From the NCBI GenBank assembly GCA_940337035.1, contig CALNHX010003648.1, positions 80,889 through 144,888 on the forward strand: a stretch of 64,000 nucleotides of DNA. Reading direction: 5' to 3'. Source of the stretch: Agriotes lineatus. Lineage: Eukaryota > Arthropoda > Insecta > Coleoptera > Elateridae. A program made the position numbers and the translations under genes. The notes beneath the pieces were generated by a model. It searched no databases and was not told the DNA's origin. It saw nothing but the letters and a program-made list of their open reading frames with translations. This document shows, in pieces, positions 54,400 through 64,000 of the stretch (position 1 is the stretch's first letter; each line of letters opens with the position of its first letter).

Positions 54400-57190
54400 G
54401 TGCAAAAGTGTGTAAATATTTGACACCAACTAGCTCCTGTATAAGTACTCGTAACTTGTCTATAAGTATATTGAAATTTAACAACAGATAAGTGGTGTAT
54501 AACCATGTGAGTATTTGACAACAAACAATAACTTGTGTGTAAGTGTATGAATGAATTTGTAAATATTTGACAACAAACAACACGTATATTAGTATATGAC
54601 TATTTGACACTAAGTAAGTCGTGCAAAAGTGTATCAGTAATTGATAATAACAAATAACTAGTTTATGACTGTGTGAGTAGTTGATCAAAATAACTTGTAT
54701 GTAAAGACATTTGACAAAAAATAATTCGCATCTAAGTGTGTATATATTTGAACACATATAACTCGTGTATCAGTGTGGGTAGGCATATGATAACAAATAA
54801 CTTTTGTATAAGTGGATCAGTATTTCAACAACAAATAGCTAGTGTATAATAGTGTATTTGATAACAAGCGAGTATGTATTCTAAGTATGTAAGTATTTGA
54901 CAATATATAACGTGTGTATAAGAGTATGAGCATTTGGCAATAGATAGTTCATATATGTATCCCTATATAACAATACGTAACTCATAAATAATTGCGTAAG
55001 TATTGGGCAACCAATAACACTTACATAGATGTAAGTATTTGACAGCCAACAGTTCATGCATAAATATTTAGCAGCACATGACTCGTGTATAATTGTATAG
55101 GTATTTAACATTAGATAACCACTGTATAAAGGTAGCAGCATTTAACAATAAATAACTAACCCGTATATAATTGTGTAAGTACCTGAAAACCAATTATTCC
55201 TCCATAAGTGTATCACTGTTCAACACCGGACAACTTGAGCATAACTGTATAAGTATTTAACTAAATGTAACGGGTATCTAACTATATCAGTGTTTAAAAA
55301 TAGATAACTCGTATATAATTTTAAGTATTTGTCAACATAGATCTCGGACATCAGTGTGTGGGTATTTGGCAACAAGTAGCTGTTGTATTAGAACATTAGT
55401 ATTTTTTAATAGCAAAAATGTCTTATAGTTGTGCAAATATTTCGTACATCGGTGTTTCAGTACTTAACAACAGATAACTTGTATATACGCGTGTAAGCAT
55501 TTGACAACAAATAGCTCATATATAAGTATTTAGCAACAGTAGGTTTTGTATAAGTGTGTAACTATTTGACAAGTAACTGATATACAAATATGTAAGCAAG
55601 TGACAATTGAGAAAGTGTCAGGAAGTACATCAGTATTTTAACAACAAATAACTCATCAATAAGTGTGTAAGTATTTGGCAGCAAATACCTCGTATATCGG
55701 CGTTTCAGCGCTTAACAACAGAGAGATTGTATAAATGAGTAAGCAATTGACAACAAGGATATTATATATAAGTGTTTAGCAACAGATAGGTTTTGTATAA
55801 GTGTGTAAGTATTTGACAAATCACTCACGTACAAAGGTGTAAGTATTTGACAACGTAGAGCTCTTGTATCGGTGTATGAGTATTTCACAATAAATAACTC
55901 TTGTATAAGTACGTCACTATTTTAACAGATAAGTCATATAGTTATATAAGTGATGAAGTGTCAATATTTGACAGTATAGAGCCCGTGTATCAGTGTATGG
56001 ATATTTGACAACCAATAACCCTGGTATAAGTACTGCTTCACCATTTCCCTATTTTAACAAATAACTCATGTAGTTGTGTAAGTATTTGGCAACACATATG
56101 TCGTACGTAGGTGTTTCATCACTTTACAGCAAAGAGTGGTGAGTAAACATTTGACAAAAAATAGCTCATGTATAAGTATCTAGCAACAGATCGATTTTAT
56201 AGTACAAATGTGTAAGTATTTGACAACATAGAAGTCGTATATCAGTGTGTGGGTAATTGACAACAAATAACTCTTGTATAGGTACATCAGTATTTTAACA
56301 ACGGATAACTGACCTGTAAGTATGTAATTATTTGGCAAAAAATATTTCGTACGTTTGGTGTTTTAGTAATTAAACATTAAATAAATAGCTATCAAATAAG
56401 TATTTAGCAACAGATTTTGTATAAGTGTGTAAATATTTGACACGATCTGATGTACAAATGTCAAATGTGTAAGAATTTGACAACATAGAACGCGTATATC
56501 AGTGTGTGGCTATTGGGCAACAAATAATTCTTGTATAAGTGCATCAGTATTTCAACAACAGATAACACATCAGTGTGTAAGCGTTTAACAACAAATAACG
56601 CTTGTATAAGTACATATGTATTTTAACAACAGATAAGTCATCTATAAGTTTGTAAGTATTTGGTAACAAATATTTCATACATCGGAGTTTCAGTACTTAA
56701 CGACCTGATTGATAACAAATAGCTTACGTATAAGTATTTAGCAACATCTAGGTTCTGAATAGGTAGTGTAAGTGTAAGTATTTGACAAGTAACTCGTGTA
56801 TAAGTGAGTAAAGATCTGACAACACGCAAATAATATATAACTGTATAAGTATTTGGCAACAAATAGTTCGTACATAGGTGTTTTAGTACTTAATAATAAT
56901 GTAGTTGAATATCAGTGCATAAGCACTTGACAAGCAATAGCTCAGGTGTAAATATTTAGCAACAGATAGGTTTTGGTATAAGTGTGTAAGTACTTAACAA
57001 CAAGTAATTCATGTTTATATGTGCAAGTATTTGACCACATATAACTCATGTATAAGTGTGTAAGTTATTAACAACAAATAGCTAGTGTATAAGTGTGTAA
57101 GTTATTAGCAACAGGTAACTCGTGTATAAGTATGTAATTATTTGACAATAGCAAACACATGTATAAAGTGAGTAAGCATGTGACAATTTT
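54400..57190. repeat. Degenerate ~37-bp minisatellite, about 2.8 kb
   Basis: A word close to GTGTAAGTATTTGACAACAA followed by ATAACTCGTGTATAAGT recurs every 36-40 bases, with substitutions, indels and occasional longer spacers. This gives roughly 70-80 degenerate copies. The first units (before ~54,600) and some internal stretches are poorly matched. Minus-strand frames of up to 166 codons (Thr/Tyr/Leu-rich) are products of the repeat and not genes. Confidence 0.85.
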
Positions 57191-57599
57191 AATTATAGTA
57201 GAAACTGATACAGTTAAATAAAATTGCTAATTCGTATCGATAAGCTGAAAGCCTACTTACCTAATTGCTAGCGCTGTTACCATATTTTTTGTTTTACTTT
57301 GGAACGATGCCATTGCTTACACAGATACGTTAGTTAATTAAAGTACCAATCTGAATATATGTATACCATACTGTACTAAGTACTATAATGTATAGGTACT
57401 ATAACCAAGGAAATGCACACAAGATGGCCAGATTATTTTTATTGACTGACACTTAATTTAGACAATTATTACCAGTGCGTGATTTTATAGGTAGTTCTAT
57501 GAACAGACAGAAATACTAGATTTAGTCAAAGTAGGTACCCAATATGACTCATAGAATTAAATAAATTAACCTAATGATTACAAGTATTTGCTATAATAA
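57191..57599. other. Transition between two satellites
   Basis: AT-rich sequence with no recognised gene. The 37-bp periodicity has ended, and the ~270-bp satellite is not yet clear. Confidence 0.4.
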
Positions 57600-60090
57600 T
57601 AAAACAAGTTGCCATTCAGCTCTCTTAATGGATACAAGTTTTATTAGCTTTGGTGTAATATATTTAATAAAACTATCTATAAGACTTCTTCGGTTATGTT
57701 AGCAAATTAACAAAATTATGAAGAAGGTAATGTACAAATTTAGTTATTATTTATTATTATAAAGCACAAGTGGACAGGCAGCTTTGCAAAACTATAAAAA
57801 TTTATTGCGTTTTGATTTAGTCAAACTATCTAGTAATCAGTTGCATATTCACTTAACGAAACTATTTGCAACTGAGGGACACTTTGGGTACCAAGTTACC
57901 GTCTGAATTTTTGCAGGCAACTCTGTTAACGGAGCAAAGTTTTATTGGGATTTCGAATTATATATTTAACAAATTAGCTAATTTGACTCATTAGACTGTA
58001 GTAGTAATTAACGGAACTACCTCGTACGCTGTACAAGATTTTGCTTGGAGCGCTGGCAATGCAGATTCGTTTTATTGGAAAGTCGGACCATAAAAGTGTT
58101 TGGTCAAACACGGTCATATAAGATGAAATTCATATACTTACAACCAACTCATCTGTCAATTTGACAGTTGTCAAGTGGATATCTCAAACTGATTTTTTCG
58201 CAAGTACGAAAAATTGGGTTTCAAGAAAATTCAAACTAAATATACAGCATCCAACCTCATATTAACGAACCCAGTAAGATGTGTACAACATCCATAACCA
58301 CTGTTGTTCTTTATGATTGCACGTAATATTTATATAAATCCTGTAATTCCATGAACAGACAAATACTTTATGAAGTACCTAAATTGATTTAATTAAAGCA
58401 CCTAATTTCGATTATTCATCTGTATTAACAGTTTAACGAAATTGTTCCTTTCTTAATAGTAGTGTTTGTGTACGTGTTCCTTATCCTGATATAAGAGTTG
58501 ACAAATGTTTCGGTCAACAACAATATTTGGTATATAGAGCTATTCAACCAAATTACATAATTTGAACTATTAAATTATAGCAGCAAAATTAACGAAAGTT
58601 TTACATAGCAGCATTTGTGTATTTGCTATACAAATCAGGGAGTTAGAAATTGTATCTATTAACCGATAAATTGTGGTCTTATAATACGCAACTCTGTTGT
58701 CAGATGTTATCTTTACGCGTTATAAAAATACCAATACTGAGTCGAAATTCAGTTGCAATAGCCAATTAATGGAATTTTGTTATAGTAACATTTGTGTAAC
58801 AATTTTTTATGGTAGTAGGAAAGTTGAAAATGAGCTTTATTTACGAATAAAAATTTTACTGGGTATGGAAACGTTATATTATGCCAAGTATCTCATCTGA
58901 CTTATTCAAGTGTATTGACAAATTAACGAACTCATTTTCTAGCTGAGAAAAAAACTTGTGTAGCAAACTGTGGTATTAAGACAAAACCCTGTTATTAGAC
59001 ATTAGTTTTATACGTTATGAAAATAGTAGTAGTATTCTATTATGTAATTAACATTTGTATAAATATTTGTTATGCGAATAGAGAAACTGAAAAGTGGCCT
59101 GTTAACGGCTTGAGGTTAGCCGTCTCATTTTGTACTTGACAAAAAAGTTTTGTGTGTGGCAAGTTATGGCGTTAATGCAAAACTCTGTTATCGGACCTTA
59201 GGTTAATACGTTATGTAAATATTATATTTAGTCGAAATTCAGTTGAATTAATCAATTAACTGGATTTTTTCTTTATAGTAGCATGTGTGCAATTCTGTGT
59301 TATGATAATAGAAATTAGCTATATTAACGGGTAAAGGTTTCACAAGAAGTGTCATATTAATCAAATAATATAATTTGATTTATGCCAATGTAAATTAACG
59401 GAATTACTTTGTATATGGAAGAAACTTTGTGTAGCAAATTGTAGTCATAATACGAAACTCTGTTATCAGATTCTAATTTAATGAGTTATGAAAATGTTAC
59501 TGTTTAGTCGAACAGCTGTGTTAGCTTATTAACGGGATTTTGTGGTATCAGCATGTAAGTAAGTATTTGTTATAATCGGAAAATTAGAAGAGCTTTATTA
59601 ACGATAAAAACAATATCTGGATGCGGAAACGTCAAATTACTCCAAGAATATAATTTGAAAACGGATTGATTTTGTTATTTGATTAGACATTAGGCTTTTA
59701 TTTTATATGAAAATATTACATTTTGTCAAAGTTGAATTGTATTAACCAATTAACGGAATGCTAAAATAATAGCATTTGGGTAGAATGTTAATGCGAATAG
59801 TTAAAATAGTTATAAATTTGCGTCATTAATGAATTAAAGTATTATTCAATACAGAAATGTCATATTAGTCAAGGCACCTAATTTTACTAGTTTAGTTGTA
59901 TTAGCAAATTAAGTGGAAGAAAGACTTTGTGTTATAAATTGTGAATCATGATGAAACTCTGTTCAGGTACTAGTTTTATGCGCTATGAAAATATTGTTAT
60001 TTACTAAAAATTTGTATTAGCCAATTAACGGAATTTTATTATAGTAGCAATTGTGTAAGTATTTGTTATTCGAATTGAGAAGCTATAAAA

Positions 60091-60442
60091 TGCTTCTATT
60101 AACGGGTAAAGATTCTATTATGAATGGAAGTGTCATATTAACAAAATTATCTAATTTGATTTATTCAATTGTATTAACAAATTAACGTAGGTACTCATTT
60201 TGTACCTGAGAGAGGAATTATTGTTGCAAAGAGTAATCTTAATACGAAATTTTGTCGTCAGACATTAGTTTTATGAAAATAGTATATTAGGTCAAAATTA
60301 AATTAATTGTATTAACCAATTAACGGAGTTTTGTCATAGTTGTACTTGTGTAAGTTTGGTATACCAATAGAAAAGTAAGGAAATTGACTTTATTAACGGA
60401 TAAATTGTAGTCTTGATACGCAACTCTGTTACCAGACATTAT

Positions 60443-60448
<6 letters not shown>
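60091..60448. repeat. 358-bp direct duplication, left copy
   Basis: Identical by eye to 61,674-62,031. It covers a little more than one satellite monomer and ends with ATCTTTAT at the (AT)n tail of the LINE. Confidence 0.9.

Positions 60449-60490
<42 letters not shown>
60447..60490. repeat. (AT)n tract, LINE tail
   Basis: About 44 bases of alternating A and T at the 3' end (minus orientation) of the LINE, directly at the junction with the left flanking duplication. Confidence 0.85.
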
Positions 60491-60491
<1 letters not shown>

Positions 60492-61673
60492 CTATCCCTG
60501 TTTACCCGAAGGTGTAGGGTAAATATTTATAATTTTATATTTCACTTATTGTTCTCTAAAACTGTGAATAAATTTTTTCCACTGCTTTCTATTTCTCGCC
60601 ATATTCCTTGCCTGTGTTAAATTTATCCCTCTATCTTCCAGTATCTCTTTCACACTGTCGTCCCATGTTTTACGAGGTCTTCCTTTAGGTCTTCTCTCGT
60701 GTCTTCTTGCCTCCCAAGTTTGTTTTACGGGTCTTTCATTTCCGAGCCTACTGAGGTGTCCAAACCATTGAAGTTTTCGGTCTTCTATTATTTTTAATAT
60801 TGGTTGCACTTTTAATCGTCTTCTTATTTCCGTATTCCTTATTTTGTCCCTTCTAGTGACTCCAACTACTTTGCGAAGATACTTCATCTCCATAGCCTGT
60901 ATTTTGCTCTTCATGTTTTGCGTCAGGACCCACGTTTCGCTTCCAAAGATGAGTGTTGGTACAAAAACGGTTTTGTATACTGTTATTTTAGTCTTTTCTA
61001 ATATCTCCCGTTTCGCTATAAATGTATTTCTGAGGCTGTGGAATACCCTAGAGGTATTATCCAATCTCGAGTTAATTTCTGCATCGTGGTACCCTTTGTT
61101 ATTTATATTTACCCCTAGATATTTGAAGGTCTCTACTTGCTCTAGTGTCTTTCCATTTAATTTTATATCCGCTTGAGCACTTCCTCTGTCAGTTACCATT
61201 ATTTTTGTTTTTTCCTCGTTGATTTTCATATTGTTTAATTTCAATGATGTGTTCCATATCTCCAGGTTTTTTTGTAGGTCTTTTTCGTTTTTGCCGAATA
61301 TTACTAGGTCATCTGCAAAAGCGCATTCATTTATGTGTACTGGTTTCATGTGTCTATGTCCGATGTACATCTTTGTCGTTTTTCCTCTTGTATATTTTAT
61401 TGTGTCGTCCAAAACCAAGTTGAAGAGGATAGGACTCAATACTCCTCCCTGTCTTAGGCCACTGTTTACTGGGAATTTTTGAGATTGCCTGTTGTCCGTC
61501 CTTACATAGTTCCTGTTTTCTTCGTAGAGGCTCATTATGGCTGCTATTAAGTTGTTCTCCACCTTTCTTTTTTCCAGTATTTTCCGGACTTTGGATCTCT
61601 GGATTCGATCGAAGGCTTTTTCAAGGTCTATGAACGCCTGATAAGTTTCAATATTTCTTTCTAGAGACTTTTC
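60449..61673 (-). mobile_element. 5'-truncated RTE-like LINE insertion
   Basis: 1225 bp on the minus strand: partial ORF, ~55-base 3' UTR and an (AT)n tail, bounded exactly by the 358-bp direct duplications. A short 3' UTR with a microsatellite tail is typical of RTE-type elements. The reading frame is still open over its whole retained length, so insertion was recent. Confidence 0.85.
60546..61673 (-). CDS. Reverse transcriptase C-terminal part, 5'-truncated
   Basis: About 375 codons are open with no start of their own. The frame begins mid-protein with KSLERNIETYQAFIDLEKAF (RT motif A), then SGLRQGGVLSPILFNLVLD (motif B), ECAFADDLVIF (motif C with both Asp), FKYLGVNINNKG (thumb), and a C-terminal tail with YLRKVVGVTRRDKIRN, LQWFGHLSRLG and RPKGRPRKTWDDSVKEIL, which is the usual ending of RTE-like ORFs. 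Stop at 60,546. The catalytic FADD is intact, but the endonuclease and RT fingers are missing, so it cannot mobilise itself. Internal ATG codons (for example at 61,562) are not the biological start. Confidence 0.85.
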   Translation of the reverse strand, partial: EKSLERNIETYQAFIDLEKAFDRIQRSKVRKILEKRKVENNLIAAIMSLYEENRNYVRTDNRQSQKFPVNSGLRQGGVLSPILFNLVLDDTIKYTRGKTTKMYIGHRHMKPVHINECAFADDLVIFGKNEKDLQKNLEIWNTSLKLNNMKINEEKTKIMVTDRGSAQADIKLNGKTLEQVETFKYLGVNINNKGYHDAEINSRLDNTSRVFHSLRNTFIAKREILEKTKITVYKTVFVPTLIFGSETWVLTQNMKSKIQAMEMKYLRKVVGVTRRDKIRNTEIRRRLKVQPILKIIEDRKLQWFGHLSRLGNERPVKQTWEARRHERRPKGRPRKTWDDSVKEILEDRGINLTQARNMARNRKQWKKFIHSFREQ

Positions 61674-62031
61674 TGCTTCTATTAACGGGTAAAGATTCTA
61701 TTATGAATGGAAGTGTCATATTAACAAAATTATCTAATTTGATTTATTCAATTGTATTAACAAATTAACGTAGGTACTCATTTTGTACCTGAGAGAGGAA
61801 TTATTGTTGCAAAGAGTAATCTTAATACGAAATTTTGTCGTCAGACATTAGTTTTATGAAAATAGTATATTAGGTCAAAATTAAATTAATTGTATTAACC
61901 AATTAACGGAGTTTTGTCATAGTTGTACTTGTGTAAGTTTGGTATACCAATAGAAAAGTAAGGAAATTGACTTTATTAACGGATAAATTGTAGTCTTGAT
62001 ACGCAACTCTGTTACCAGACATTATCTTTAT
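61674..62031. repeat. 358-bp direct duplication, right copy
   Basis: Starts TGCTTCTATTAACGGG, as at 60,091, and ends ATCTTTAT before the sequence continues as TGCGTTATAAAAAT. No mismatch was seen against the left copy. Confidence 0.9.
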
Positions 62032-62309
62032 GCGTTATAAAAATATCATTACTTAGTCGAAATTCAATTCTAATAGCCAATTAATGGAATTTTGTTCTAG
62101 CAACATCTGCGCAAGTGTTTGTTATGGTTAAGGGATAAACATTTTATTGGTCATAGAAATGTCATCGTATGCTAAGTATCCAATTTGGCTTGTTCAAATG
62201 TATTCGCAAATCAGCGAACTCCTTTTGTAGCTGAGAAAAGACTGTGTAAAAAATTGTGCCTAATACAAAGCTCTGTTAATGGTAACTCTAGGCATTATGC
62301 AAAATATTG

Positions 62310-62448
62310 TGTATAATCGATAACCTCGTTTTACCTTGCGGTGTAGAGGCTGATGCTTTATGTGCTTGCATCTGGCGGTACAATGCTCAACTTGCCCCGG
62401 ATTCAGGATACAAAGTTGGAGCGCGCCTTTTGTGCTTGCACAGTAACC

Positions 62449-62451
<3 letters not shown>
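62310..62451. other. GC-richer interruption next to TG repeat
   Basis: Sequence such as CCTTGCGGTGTAGAGGCTGATG and CTGGCGGTACAATGCTC is unlike the satellite around it. It lies between a satellite monomer and a TG microsatellite. Probably a small insertion with no recognised origin. Confidence 0.35.

Positions 62452-62480
<29 letters not shown>
62452..62480. repeat. (TG)n microsatellite
   Basis: About 29 bases of TG repeats immediately before the hAT-like MITE target site. Confidence 0.95.
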
Positions 62481-62485
<5 letters not shown>

Positions 62486-62487
62486 AT

Positions 62488-63137
62488 TAGAGTCCGTCAA
62501 AGTATTCCCGTATTTTTTAAAAATATAGCATAGCAAAATGGCATCTATTTTTTCAAAATATGGCATATAAAATGGCACTTATTTCAAAATAAAGCATAAA
62601 AATGGTAAGTATTTCAAAAAGTTGAAATTTTAGAAAACATTTCACCAGTAATATTAAAAATCCCACAACACAAATACAAAAGACAAAGTAATCTGATAGA
62701 AACGAAGGGCACAAGGCAAATAACTGGAACGTAGGTATCCGAGGTGCATTGAAGGGAAGGGGGAGAGCGCGGGGTTGTTGTTGACGAGTGGACGTAACGT
62801 GATACTTACCTGAGCGTTGAGGCGCGCGACGAGCGGTCACCCCCGCCCCGGGTTATCGACCTTAGTACCTGGCACTTACCAAAACTTCTGCATGTCTATT
62901 TTGAAATTTGTAAGCCCTTTTGTTGTGAATTAGCTAAATAATATTGATATTAGCATTAAAATATGGAATTTAATCAAAATATAGCATTTATCACGAAAAA
63001 TGGCATTTTATAGCATTTATGGCACCAACAAATGTGGTTCATTCCACCCCTTACTACTTGAAACGCCTAAATACAAAATCTGGCCCTAAAGGGGCCTCCA
63101 GTAAGAAACATGGCAAAATGGCATTTGACGGACTCTA
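62488..63137. mobile_element. hAT-like MITE
   Basis: 650 bp with 14-bp inverted ends (TAGAGTCCGTCAAA and TTTGACGGACTCTA) and a perfect 8-bp target-site duplication GTTATTAT (62,480-62,487 and 63,138-63,145), the length typical of hAT elements. Subterminal regions carry repeated ATGGCAT and TATAGCAT words, as hAT transposase-binding ends often do. There is no transposase. The centre is GC-rich. It interrupts one satellite monomer. Confidence 0.85.
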
Positions 63138-64000
63138 GTTATTATATTTAGTCAAATTTAATTGTATTGGCTAATTAACGAAATGCTGTTGTAATAAAAT
63201 TTGTGTAGGCATTTTTTTTGGTAATAAGAAAGTTGAAAATTATCTTCATTAACGGATAAAATTTTACTGGCTATAGAAATGCCATTGTAAGCCAAGTATC
63301 TTATTTGGCTGGTTCAGGTGTATTTGTAAATTAACGGGTTAATGAACATTTTAGTAGGTACGGAGATGCCATTTTATGCCAAGTATACAAATGGACTTAC
63401 TCAGTGTACCTAGTAGTAAATTAACGAAATTATTTTGTACCTGAGCAAAGGTTCTGTGTAACAAATTGTGACTAATACTCTATTAAAGTTAGTTTTACGC
63501 GATATGAAAATATTATATTCAGTAAATGTTTAATTGCATGGGCAAGCAAAAATTTACTGAGTATGGAGATCTCCTATTATGCTAAGCATCTAATTTTGCT
63601 TATTCAAGTGTATTAGCAAAATTAACGGGTTCATTTGTAAGCTGAGAAAAGAGTTTGTATAACAAATTGTGCCTGCTACCAAGCCCTGTCAACGTTAGTT
63701 TTACCCGTTATAAAAATACTATATTCAATCAAAACTGAATTCTGATGGCTAATTAACGGAATTTTATTATTGTAGCATTTGTGAAAATATTTGATATAGT
63801 TACAGGAAAGTTGAAAATTGGCTCTATTAATGGATAAACGTTTTACGGGTCATGCAAATGTAATTTTTTGCCAAGTGTCTAATCTGACTTATTCAAGTGT
63901 ATTAGCAAATTAACCGACTCATTTTGCAACTGAGAAAGGAGTTTCTGTAACAAAGTGTGCCTAACACGAAGCTTTGTTAACGTTGGTTTTACGCGTTATG

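Larger units (their letters stand above)
57600..64000. repeat. Degenerate satellite, ~210-300-bp monomers, running off the window
   Basis: A recurring order of words is seen many times: CCAATTAACGGAATTTTGTTATAG, GTGTAAGTATTTGTTAT, TTATTAACGG(A/G)TAAA, GTCATATTA..CAA, ATTAGCAAATTAACG, CATTTTGTA.CTGAG, ACGAAACTCTGTTA, and TTTTA(C/T)GCGTTATGAAAATATTA. Starts of CAATTAACGG-type words near 58,761, 59,256, 59,525, 59,738, 60,010 and 60,310 give spacings of about 210-300 bp. Early copies (before 58,400) are weak. The array is interrupted by a LINE and a hAT-like MITE and continues to the window end. Confidence 0.75.

Noticed and set aside
54257..54757. 166-codon minus-strand frame, Tyr/Leu/Thr-rich, membrane-like
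   Set aside because: Arises from the 37-bp minisatellite and its flank. The periodic pattern is DNA-driven.
54400..57190. CRISPR array
   Set aside because: Continuous degenerate tandem units without constant repeats and unique spacers, in a eukaryotic context.

Overview
This looks like a repeat-dense, AT-rich intergenic window from an insect nuclear genome. A beetle seems most likely to me, but the sequence alone does not prove it. The main evidence is retroelement and transposase relics of animal type, tRNA-derived SINEs, long foldback elements, and an intron with GT/AG borders inside one relic. I found no complete host protein-coding gene, no rRNA gene, no functional tRNA gene and no CRISPR array. 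Almost all recognisable coding sequence belongs to mobile elements, and most of it is broken.

Layout. 0.7-2.7 kb: a giant foldback element carrying two head-to-head copies of the 3' half of a TE-associated gene with the LHAFSGCDTTSA motif. 2.7-5.6 kb: small hairpin elements, an RT relic, and a dispersed repeat invaded by a 0.6-kb GGGAC-type satellite. 6.4-7.4, 45.9-47.0 and 51.2-52.3 kb: three old copies of one unclassified ~1.1-kb repeat. 8.4-9.5 kb: unique-looking, GC-richer non-coding DNA that is a candidate host regulatory segment. 10.1-12.5 kb: LINE and mariner relics. 12,534-20,283: an LTR retrotransposon of Ty3/gypsy type on the minus strand, with ~1.4-kb LTRs ending TGTTATG/CATAACA, a coiled-coil gag and a frameshifted pol. 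22.5-25.7 kb: a GC-rich coding-like island bracketed by two inverted copies of a ~600-bp repeat. 26.1-28.0 kb: a second foldback element. 28.4-44.3 kb: LINE fragments, a GC-rich insert with a 33-bp minisatellite, and unclassified DNA. 44.4-51.0 kb: a 1.36-kb palindrome, a tandem dimer of a double-hairpin element, and a nested palindrome split by a fresh SINE. 54.4-57.2 kb: a 37-bp-period minisatellite. 57.6 kb to the end: a degenerate satellite of ~210-300-bp monomers, interrupted by an RTE-like LINE and a hAT-like MITE.

The strongest observations are structural. An RTE-like LINE is flanked by a 358-bp direct duplication that looks identical by eye. Several very long inverted repeats would fold into long double-stranded RNA if transcribed. 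Two inverted repeats bracket an unrecognised GC-rich coding-like island. I did not find a convincing new enzymatic or defence system. The nearest candidates for something undescribed are the foldback element with duplicated nuclease-like gene fragments, the bracketed GC island at 22.5-25.7 kb, and the GC-rich insert at 33.5-35.9 kb.
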